Shown here: positions 57,599 to 64,000 of the stretch, in pieces
Position numbering within the stretch: position 1 is the stretch's first letter
Layout of the letters: every line of letters starts with the position of its first letter
Assembly (NCBI RefSeq): GCF_002252675.1
Contig: NZ_NQKY01000002.1
Span: forward strand, 62,001 to 126,000
DNA from: Synechococcus sp. BO 8801
GTDB lineage: Bacteria > Cyanobacteriota > Cyanobacteriia > PCC-6307 > Cyanobiaceae
Direction: 5' to 3'
Length of the DNA: 64,000 nucleotides
Translations under genes and position numbers: made by a program
The notes under the pieces: generated by a model
What the model was told of the DNA's origin: nothing
What the model saw: the letters and a program-made list of their open reading frames with translations, nothing else
Databases searched by the model: none

Positions 57599-58654
57599 AT
57601 GAAGGTCCTGATCACCGGCGGTTGCGGCTTTCTCGGCTCCAACCTGGCCGCCTCCTACCTGCAGGAAGGCGCCGAGGTGATCGTGCTCGATGCCCTGTTC
57701 CGGCGCGGTTCGGCGGCCAACCTGGCCTGGCTGGAGTCCCAGGCCGCCCCCGGGCGCTTCCACTTCATCCAGGGCGATCTGGCCGAAGCCGAGGCCGTGA
57801 TGGCCGTCTTCCGCCGCCACGCCCCCTTCGACTACATCGCCCATGTGGGCGGCCAGGTGGCGATGACCACCTCCCTGACCGATCCCGCCCGCGACCTGCA
57901 GACCAACGTGCTGGGCACGTTCCACGTGCTCGAAGCCGCCCGGGCCCTCTCCCCGGAGGCGCTGATCGCCTACAGCAGCACCAACAAGGTCTACGGCGAC
58001 CTGGAGGGCCTCCGCTACGAGGAGACCCCCACCCGCTACCGCCTCCCCGACCACCCCGAAGGCCTCGACGAAGCCCTCGGCCTCGATTTCTCCACCCCCT
58101 ACGGCTGCTCCAAGGGGGCGGCGGACCAGTACGTACGCGACTGGGCCCGCGTCTATGGCCTCAAGACGGTGGTGTTCCGCCACTCCTCGATCTTCGGCGG
58201 CCGCCAGTTCGCCTCCTTCGACCAGGGCTGGGTGGGCTGGTTCTGCCAGAAGGCCATCGAGCAGAAGCGCGCCCACCAGGCCGGTGTGGCCCCCGAGCCC
58301 TTCACCATCGCGGGCACCGGCAAGCAGGTGCGCGATGTCCTCCACGCCGACGACCTGATCCGCCTCTACCGGGCCGCCTACGAGCACCGGGAGCGCATGA
58401 CCGGCGAGATCTTCAACATCGGCGGCGGCGCCGCCAACTCCCTCAGCCTGCTGGAGCTGTTCGCCCTGCTCGCCGAGCTGCTGGCCATTCCGCCGCTGGT
58501 GTACACCCCCACCCCCCGCCGCGCCAGCGACCAGGACTGCTTCATCGCCGACATCGCCAAGGCCCAGCGGCTGCTGGGCTGGTCGCCGGCCATCTCCTGC
58601 CGCGACGGCGTCAGCCGCATGCTCGCCTGGACCGAAACCAACCTGATGGGCTGA
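57599..58654 (+). CDS. rfbE: CDP-paratose 2-epimerase
   Basis: 351 residues, five bases after the reductase. LITGGCGFLGSNLAASYLQEGAEVIVLDALFRRGSAANLAWL, HVGGQVAMTTSLTDPARDLQTN, YSSTNKVYGDL, TPYGCSKGAADQYVRDW and HSSIFGGRQFASFDQGWVGWF are close to tyvelose epimerase of Salmonella and Yersinia. It turns CDP-paratose into CDP-tyvelose. The NAD loop and Tyr/Lys pair are intact. Confidence 0.92.
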   Translation: MKVLITGGCGFLGSNLAASYLQEGAEVIVLDALFRRGSAANLAWLESQAAPGRFHFIQGDLAEAEAVMAVFRRHAPFDYIAHVGGQVAMTTSLTDPARDLQTNVLGTFHVLEAARALSPEALIAYSSTNKVYGDLEGLRYEETPTRYRLPDHPEGLDEALGLDFSTPYGCSKGAADQYVRDWARVYGLKTVVFRHSSIFGGRQFASFDQGWVGWFCQKAIEQKRAHQAGVAPEPFTIAGTGKQVRDVLHADDLIRLYRAAYEHRERMTGEIFNIGGGAANSLSLLELFALLAELLAIPPLVYTPTPRRASDQDCFIADIAKAQRLLGWSPAISCRDGVSRMLAWTETNLMG

Positions 58655-58661
58655 GGCCGGG

Positions 58662-60449
58662 GTGAACCGAACCATGCCCGTTGCCCTGCAGAAGCTGCGC
58701 CCCCTGCTCGTCTCCGCCGGCTTCATCGGCCTCTGCGCCCTGTTCTATTTCCTGAGGCGGCCCTCCATCTCCCTGGAGCCGCTCCTCTATGCGGAAGACG
58801 GATCGATCTTTCTGCAGACGGCGATCGATTCAGGCGTCCACTCCATCTTCAAGACCTACGCCGGCTACAGCCACCTGCTGCAGCGCCTGGTGGCCCTGTT
58901 CGCCGTCAACAACCTCTCGCCGCTGGATTACCCGCAGTTTTTCCTGGCGGTGGCCTGGGCCAGCTACCTGGTGCCCCTGTGCTGCATGGAGGCCCTGATC
59001 CGGATGGGGTTCTTCGGCCGGATCCTGCGCTTCTCCTATATCCCCTATGTCTTCTATCCCTACGGCCAGGAAACCTATCTCAATCTGCCCAACGCCTACA
59101 TCTTCTTCCCGCTCGGCTTCATCCTGATCGCCTATGCGGTTTACGGCCGCCTGCTGCAGGGCAGTGAGGCGCCGCCCCTCCGGGTGTGGCCGGGCTTCCA
59201 GCTGCTGCTGTTTCTCTATGGGCTGGTGGCGGTGTTCACGGGCCCCTTCGCCGCCCTCTATGGCCTGCCCCTGCTGGTCTTCGTGCTGCTGAAGCGGCGC
59301 CGTCTCTCGCTGGCCCCGGTCTGGCTCACCGTGCCGGTGCTGCTCTCCTCCGTGCAGCTCTATCTCTCCCAGCTGAGCTACAGCTACAAGGTCTCCACCG
59401 CCGAGGCGATCAGCAAGCTGCTGGCCCGGCCGGATGTGCTGCTCGACTGGTTTACCATCCACCTGGTCAGCCCCCTGTTCGGCGGCTACAAGCCGGGCTG
59501 GTACCTGCGGGTGCTGCCGGAGCCGCTGCAACTGCTGCTGGTGGCTGTGATGGTGGCCGTTGTGGTGCTGGCGGTGCGGGTGGTGAGCCGCCGGATGCGG
59601 CAGCCGTCACTGCTCTATCTGGCCATGTTCTCCACCATGGTGCTCTCCCTCTCCAGCCTGCTGGTGGCGGTGCGCCGGGGGGCTCCCCTCGCCGTCTTGA
59701 CCGTGGAGGATGCCGGCGGGCGCTTCTTCTTCTGGAACACCGTTCTGTTCCTCACGATCCTGATCACGGCCTTTGTTCTCCTGGTGCGCGATCGCACAAC
59801 CCGCCAGGGAACGGCCTCCAGGATCCTGGCCTGCTGGCTGATTCTTTCGATCGTCTTCTATCACAACAACGTCGCCCGCCGCGCGGCGCCGATCAGCTAC
59901 AGCGAACAGCTCGAGCAGCAGTGTCGGGTGCCCGGCAAGCTGCCGATGGAGCTGCAGATCTTCGCGGGCCCCGTCTGGAGCTTCCATTTGGGCCGGCCCC
60001 AGATCGACCGACTCTGCGCCGGCGTGATGCACTTCACGCCGATGAATTCGAAGGTCAGCGACCTCCTGCCCAGGCAGCTCCAGCCCATGCCCTTGCACAC
60101 CGGTCGGACGATGCGCTTTCCCGTCGTTCCACAGGAGGATCTGAAGATGGAGGCCGTCGGTCTGATGATCGGTACCAACAACCGGGTCAACCATGGCGTC
60201 CTGCGCCTCTGCGTTCAATCCCCATCGGCGGCCGCCCCTGTCTGTTCGGCGGATGTGGACAAGAGCCGATTGCAGGACAACCACATCGCCCGGTTCCCCT
60301 TCACAGGCGGCCTGGCGGTGCGCTCCGGCGAGACACTGGAGTTTTCCCTGAGCGATCTGGATCGGCCTGGAAACAGCTCCAAGGGTGAGACGGCCATCTA
60401 TGTGTCCAGGCTGATCGACAGTCCCGTGGCCTTTGCGGGAGTGAGCTAG
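58662..60449 (+). CDS. Multi-spanning membrane protein, GT-C-like
   Basis: 595 residues from a GTG (ATG 58674 also possible). About ten hydrophobic helices run from LLVSAGFIGLCALFYFL to ILACWLILSIVFY, followed by a C-terminal soluble domain of about 180 residues (from about 415). Just after the first helix comes LLYAEDGSIFLQTAID, an acidic pair placed as in GT-C glycosyltransferases that use lipid-linked sugars. No family was recognised. With the next two genes it could form a lipid-linked glycosylation set. It converges with the small gene and overlaps it by four bases. Confidence 0.65.
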   Translation: MNRTMPVALQKLRPLLVSAGFIGLCALFYFLRRPSISLEPLLYAEDGSIFLQTAIDSGVHSIFKTYAGYSHLLQRLVALFAVNNLSPLDYPQFFLAVAWASYLVPLCCMEALIRMGFFGRILRFSYIPYVFYPYGQETYLNLPNAYIFFPLGFILIAYAVYGRLLQGSEAPPLRVWPGFQLLLFLYGLVAVFTGPFAALYGLPLLVFVLLKRRRLSLAPVWLTVPVLLSSVQLYLSQLSYSYKVSTAEAISKLLARPDVLLDWFTIHLVSPLFGGYKPGWYLRVLPEPLQLLLVAVMVAVVVLAVRVVSRRMRQPSLLYLAMFSTMVLSLSSLLVAVRRGAPLAVLTVEDAGGRFFFWNTVLFLTILITAFVLLVRDRTTRQGTASRILACWLILSIVFYHNNVARRAAPISYSEQLEQQCRVPGKLPMELQIFAGPVWSFHLGRPQIDRLCAGVMHFTPMNSKVSDLLPRQLQPMPLHTGRTMRFPVVPQEDLKMEAVGLMIGTNNRVNHGVLRLCVQSPSAAAPVCSADVDKSRLQDNHIARFPFTGGLAVRSGETLEFSLSDLDRPGNSSKGETAIYVSRLIDSPVAFAGVS

Positions 60450-60787
60450 CGGCCCGCCATCCCAAGGGCCACGATCCCATAGCCCAGGGTGATGGCCAGG
60501 ATGTTGGCCGGAGCCACCGGGGCCGCATCCTTCAGCGAGAAGAACACATACAGCAGCGGATATTGCAGGCTCAGCACCAGCACGGCCAGTTTTCGATCGA
60601 CCCCGGGCAGCACCAGGGCCGTGATGCCGAAGGAGGCGCCATAGCAAACAAGCGAGGCCGCCAGGTAGATCGCACCGGTGCGGACGCCTTCGGCCGGCGG
60701 CCGGATCCGCAAGATGAATTGGCCCAGGCATGCCGCAAGAACGGCAGCCAAAAGATACACTGCCTGCAGCATGCTTTTTGACAACAT
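60446..60787 (-). CDS. Small four-helix EamA/ArnE-like membrane protein
   Basis: 113 residues from the ATG at 60787 (MLSKSMLQAVYLLAAVLAACLGQFILR). Four helices with an SMR/EamA look, e.g. AIYLAASLVCYGASFGITALVLPGV, AVLVLSLQYPLLYVFFSL and ILAITLGYGIVALGMAG. Similar small proteins (ArnE/ArnF, GtrA-like) flip undecaprenyl-phosphate sugars across the membrane. It starts only six bases from the divergent glycosyltransferase start. The long frame running on to 61948 on this strand is a shadow of that gene. Confidence 0.7.
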   Translation of the reverse strand: MLSKSMLQAVYLLAAVLAACLGQFILRIRPPAEGVRTGAIYLAASLVCYGASFGITALVLPGVDRKLAVLVLSLQYPLLYVFFSLKDAAPVAPANILAITLGYGIVALGMAGR

Positions 60788-60793
60788 TTGCCC

Positions 60794-61759
60794 ATGACGA
60801 CGTCGACGCATCATATTGCCATATGCATTCCCTGTTACAACGAGTCGTCCAACGTCGAAGCGCTCTATGTGAGGCTGGCCAAGGTTCTCGAGCAGTTTCC
60901 GGACGATGTCTTTTCGATCGTTTTTGCCGATAACTGCTCCACCGACCACACCGTGCAACTGATCGAGGGGCTGGCGGCCAGGGACTCCCGCGTCGGCCTG
61001 ATCCGCAACGTCTCGAACTTCGGTTTCGTGCGCTCCTCGGCCAATGCCCTGCTGGTGCCCGATGCGGATGCCAATGTCTTTCTGATGGCGGATCTGCAGG
61101 ATCCCCCCGAGCTGGTGGCCGATCTGATCAGCGCCTGGAAGAAGGGCGATGACCAGGTGATCTTCGCGGTGCGGCGCTCCAGCCACGAAAGCCCGATCCT
61201 GTTCCTCTGCAAGAAGATCTATTACGCCACACTCTCGTGGCTGTCCGACTACCCAATGGTGCGCGACACCACCGGATTCGGCATCTACGACCGCTCCGTG
61301 ATTCTGGCCCTGCGGCAATCGATCGATTCCTATCCCTTCATCAAGGGCCTGGTCTGCGCCATCGGCTTCAAGTGGTCCACGATTCCCTACGTGAGTGCCG
61401 ATCGCAAGGGCGGCAGCAGCTCCGCCTCGCTCTCCTTCCTGGTGGATTTCGGCGTGCTCGGCATCGTCACCTCCTCCCGCAAGCCGATGCGGTTGATCAC
61501 CACCGCCGGCCTGTCGCTCGGGGCCCTTTCGATTCTGCTGTCGTTCGTGGTGATGGTCAGCAAGCTGATCTTCTGGGACAGCTTCCAGTTCGGTGTGGCC
61601 ATGCTGTCGGTTTCGGCGCTGTTCTTCGCCGGCACCATGATGTTCGCCCTCGGCATCCTGGGCGAATACATCGGCTTCATCAACCAGCGCACCCTGCGCC
61701 TGCCCCTGGTGGTGGAGCGAAGCCGCCACAACGTTCCCTCCCGCGAGACGAGGGTCTGA
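60794..61759 (+). CDS. Family 2 glycosyltransferase, polyprenyl-phosphate type
   Basis: 321 residues. The GT2 domain has IAICIPCYNESSNVEALYVRL, IVFADNCSTDHT, NFGFVRSSANALLV and the D-x-D-like LMADLQDPPELVADL. The acceptor region is DTTGFGIYDRSV. Two C-terminal membrane helices (LITTAGLSLGALSILLSFVVMV and SVSALFFAGTMMFALGILG) end in GEYIGFINQRT. This is the layout of GtrB/DPM1-like enzymes that load a sugar on undecaprenyl phosphate. Divergent from the small EamA/ArnE-like gene. Confidence 0.9.
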   Translation: MTTSTHHIAICIPCYNESSNVEALYVRLAKVLEQFPDDVFSIVFADNCSTDHTVQLIEGLAARDSRVGLIRNVSNFGFVRSSANALLVPDADANVFLMADLQDPPELVADLISAWKKGDDQVIFAVRRSSHESPILFLCKKIYYATLSWLSDYPMVRDTTGFGIYDRSVILALRQSIDSYPFIKGLVCAIGFKWSTIPYVSADRKGGSSSASLSFLVDFGVLGIVTSSRKPMRLITTAGLSLGALSILLSFVVMVSKLIFWDSFQFGVAMLSVSALFFAGTMMFALGILGEYIGFINQRTLRLPLVVERSRHNVPSRETRV

Positions 61760-61832
61760 AAATCCTGGGAGTCCCCTTACCATGGGGCACAGCAACGCTT
61801 CCTGCTGCTGGCGGCCTAGGGGTCTTGCTTCC

Positions 61833-62561
61833 ATGAGCGCCGTTTCCCCTGACCCGCGACCCCGGAATGTGCTGGTGTTCGGCGCCGGGGGTGCCCTGGG
61901 TTCGGCCATCGCCGAAGCCCTGACGGCTGCGGGTGACCAGCTCCACACGGCCGGCTCGGCAGCCGTTTCCCCCTCAGGGAGTGCCCGTTCCCACGTGGCC
62001 CTCTCCTATGCCGAGCCGGTGAGTGCCGAGCTGTTTTCGGCCTTGCCGCCGCTGGATGCGGTGGTGTGGGCCCACGGCCTCAACGCCAGTGATTCGATCG
62101 CTGATTTCGATCCGACCACCTTCGAGCGGCTCTGGCAATGCAATGTGCTGTTCATTGCGGCCAGTCTTTCGGCGCTGTTGTCGGCGGGGCGGCTGGAGCG
62201 CGGCAGTCGCCTCTGCGTCATCAGTTCGATCTGGCAGCTGGAGAGCCGGCTGGGAAAACTCTCCTACACCGTCTCCAAGGCCGCACTGCAGGGCCTGGTG
62301 AAGTCCTGCGCCATGGATCTGGGAGAGAAGGGCATCCTGATCAATGCGGTGCTCCCCGGTGTGGTGGATTCACCGATGACGCGACGTCACCTGTCCCCCG
62401 AGCAGATCGGGGCGATCACGTCCCAGACGGCCCTCGACCGCCTCGCCCAACCCGAGGACATCGCTGCAGCCACGGCTTTCCTGGTCGGGCCCGGCAATCG
62501 CTTCATCACCGGCCAGTTCCTGACCGTGGACGGCGGTTTCATCGGCTTCAAGCACACATAA
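61833..62561 (+). CDS. Short-chain dehydrogenase/reductase
   Basis: 242 residues from ATG 61833. A classical SDR: VLVFGAGGALGSAIAEALTAAG (cofactor), NVLFIAASLSALL, VISSIWQLESRLGKLSYTVSKAALQGLVKS (Ser, Tyr, Lys) and INAVLPGVVDSPM. The C-terminal FITGQFLTVDGGF is typical of NADPH-dependent oxidoreductases. Its position before the cyclase and the ThDP enzyme suggests a step in making an unusual sugar or cyclitol; the substrate is unknown. Confidence 0.88.
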   Translation: MSAVSPDPRPRNVLVFGAGGALGSAIAEALTAAGDQLHTAGSAAVSPSGSARSHVALSYAEPVSAELFSALPPLDAVVWAHGLNASDSIADFDPTTFERLWQCNVLFIAASLSALLSAGRLERGSRLCVISSIWQLESRLGKLSYTVSKAALQGLVKSCAMDLGEKGILINAVLPGVVDSPMTRRHLSPEQIGAITSQTALDRLAQPEDIAAATAFLVGPGNRFITGQFLTVDGGFIGFKHT

Positions 62562-62580
62562 CCAGCACTCCCAGTCCTTC

Positions 62581-63717
62581 ATGACGTCCCTGTCCCTGGC
62601 TTCGCTCCCCCCCATCGTCATCCGCAGCTCACTGTCCGACTACAGCATCGACTTCCAGGGGCTGACCGATCTCGGGGCATGGAAGCCTGAGGCGGACCTG
62701 ATCCTGATGGATGCCTTCTTCCGGGACAGGATCAGCTTTCCAGCAGAGCAGCCCGTCATCTTCCTGGAGGCCACCGAAGACGCCAAGTCCCTGCCGCAGA
62801 CCATCGAGCTGTTCGTGGCGCTCAAGCAGGCCGGACTCGGTCGCGGCTCCCGCCTGCTCGCCGTGGGAGGTGGCGTCATCCAGGACATCGCCACCTTCGT
62901 GACCTCGCTGTACATGCGAGGTATCGCCTGGGACTACGTGCCGACCACCTTCCTGGGCATGGCCGATTCCTGCATGGGGGGCAAGAGTTCGATCAATGTC
63001 GGCCCCTACAAGAATCTGATCGGCAATTTCCACCCCCCTCGCTGCATTCAGATCCTTCCTGTCTTCGCACGCACACTGCCTGCCGTGGAGATGGCAGGTG
63101 GGGCTGCAGAGGCTGCCAAGATCGCCTTCTGCCGTGGACCTGAGGCCTTCTCCAGCTATCTGGAGCTGGTGCAGCCTGTGTTGGCCGGAGCCTGGAGCGA
63201 GCAGGACCTGGCCGCCTTGCTGCACGCCACCCTGCGGGTCAAGCAGTGGTTCGTGGAGAGGGACGAATTCGACCGGGCAGAGCGACGCTGCCTCAATTTT
63301 GGCCACACCTGGGGGCACGCCCTGGAATCGGCGACCCAGTTCGCCATTCCCCACGGGCTGGCGGTGGCCCTGGGGATGATGGCGGCGGTCCGCTTTCTCG
63401 GGTCACCGCCCGATTGTCTGTCGCTCTGGGATCATTGCCTTCAGCTTCTGCATCCGACGCTTGATCCCACGACCGTTGAATCGTTTGACCCAGAACGTTT
63501 CCGTCGTGCCTTTCTTGCTGACAAGAAGCATTCTCCCGGTTACTATCATCTGATCGTTCCGACCTCCAGCGGTGTGAAGCCAGGATTAGAGCCTTCCAGT
63601 GTGCTTGGGGTCGAGGAAATCAAGATCCCGGCCGGTGAGCCCCAGTTGGCAGCCATCCAGCTCGCCATGGAGGAGGCCCTCAAGGCTGTGTCTTCCGTTC
63701 CCCAGGAGATTGGTTGA
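62581..63717 (+). CDS. Dehydroquinate synthase-like sugar-phosphate cyclase
   Basis: 378 residues of the DHQS superfamily: LLAVGGGVIQDIATFVTSLYMRG, VPTTFLGMADSCMGGKSSINVGPYKNLIGNF, and Zn ligands in MAGGAAEAAKIAF and NFGHTWGHALESA. It differs from housekeeping AroB in the GGKSSINVGPYKN loop. Placed in a polysaccharide cluster, it more likely cyclises a sugar phosphate to a cyclitol or related ring than serves the shikimate pathway. Its stop overlaps the next ATG. Confidence 0.85.
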   Translation: MTSLSLASLPPIVIRSSLSDYSIDFQGLTDLGAWKPEADLILMDAFFRDRISFPAEQPVIFLEATEDAKSLPQTIELFVALKQAGLGRGSRLLAVGGGVIQDIATFVTSLYMRGIAWDYVPTTFLGMADSCMGGKSSINVGPYKNLIGNFHPPRCIQILPVFARTLPAVEMAGGAAEAAKIAFCRGPEAFSSYLELVQPVLAGAWSEQDLAALLHATLRVKQWFVERDEFDRAERRCLNFGHTWGHALESATQFAIPHGLAVALGMMAAVRFLGSPPDCLSLWDHCLQLLHPTLDPTTVESFDPERFRRAFLADKKHSPGYYHLIVPTSSGVKPGLEPSSVLGVEEIKIPAGEPQLAAIQLAMEEALKAVSSVPQEIG

Positions 63718-64000
63718 TGAAATACTCCGATGTGATGCTGGAGTGGCTCAAGTCCGCGGGCTTCACCCACTGCTACTTTGTCGCGGGGGGGAACATCATG
63801 CATCTGCTGAATTCCGCCCGCCATCAGATGGTGTGCGTTCCCACGGTGCATGAGGTGGCTGCCGTCATTGCCGCCGAACATCACAATGCCACCCTGAATT
63901 CGGGAACCGCGGCAGAAGGAATCGGCCGTGCCTTTGTCCTGGTCACGGCAGGTCCGGGTCTGACCAATGCCCTCACGGGCCTGGCGGGGGCCTGGTTGGA
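63717..64000 (+). CDS. ThDP-dependent enzyme, acetolactate synthase-like, cut by window end
   Basis: Only the first 94 residues are inside. SAGFTHCYFVAGGNIMHLLNSA, VCVPTVHEVAAVIAAEHHNA with the catalytic Glu of the ThDP pyrimidine domain, and VLVTAGPGLTNALTGLAGAW identify the family. Relatives in polysaccharide clusters add a two-carbon unit or decarboxylate a keto acid. Start and stop of the neighbouring gene overlap, so both are co-translated. Confidence 0.88.
   Translation, partial: MKYSDVMLEWLKSAGFTHCYFVAGGNIMHLLNSARHQMVCVPTVHEVAAVIAAEHHNATLNSGTAAEGIGRAFVLVTAGPGLTNALTGLAGAWL

Overview
The window looks like the chromosome of a high-GC picocyanobacterium of the Synechococcus/Cyanobium group. 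This rests on gene content (a group-2 RpoD-like sigma factor, an RpaB-like OmpR regulator, mreBCD, an egtB/egtD operon with two small partner genes, a TPP-riboswitch-controlled thiC), on very GC-rich codon use, and on the dense packing with start/stop overlaps. The species cannot be named from sequence reading alone.

Layout. 1-8638: housekeeping genes (dienelactone hydrolase fragment, infC, miaA, gyrB, glutathione peroxidase, mgtE, sigma factor, a TIGR02466-like putative oxygenase). 8792-19940: an integrative element of about 11 kb inserted inside mutY. It carries a large serine integrase, a HEPN-like protein, a single-chain type ISP restriction-modification enzyme and a RepA/RecA-like ATPase. 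The native mutY 5' end is cut off at 8828, and the element supplies a divergent replacement 5' end, so a full-length hybrid mutY is read across the right junction. 20881-44324: dense core genome (tsaE, ahcY, DedA, ssb, mreBCD, a solute-binding protein, response regulator, lysS, egt operon, cysteine synthase, an odd kinase, smpB, ruvB, TPR and HEAT proteins, an amidohydrolase, thiC). 44400-47360: a DUF1801-like gene next to an attC-like half site, a decayed metallo-hydrolase, then a YeeE/YedE + persulfide dioxygenase/rhodanese sulfur operon.

47540-51537 is the most unusual part. It is an AT-richer series of gene cassettes separated by three sites with integron attC architecture (48937-49022, 50630-50719, 51448-51537) and with no integrase in the window, i.e. 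a CALIN-like array. The cassettes encode an FRG-domain protein paired with a YfbU-like protein, a single-chain ABC-type ATPase fused to a TOPRIM/DUF4435-like domain (the PARIS architecture), and a PIN/NYN-like nuclease. Directly beyond the last site, on the other strand, lies a two-gene unit of a J-domain protein and an HNH-like protein; the HNH stop codon lies inside the last attC-like core.

53331-64000 is a surface-polysaccharide cluster. It starts with CDP-3,6-dideoxyhexose genes (rfbF, rfbG, rfbH, an rfbJ/prt-like reductase and an rfbE-like epimerase). A putative lipid-linked glycosylation trio follows (multi-spanning membrane protein, small EamA/ArnE-like protein, polyprenyl-phosphate glycosyltransferase), then an SDR, a dehydroquinate-synthase-like cyclase and the start of a ThDP enzyme cut by the window edge. 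All calls come from reading motifs and lengths; no database search was run.
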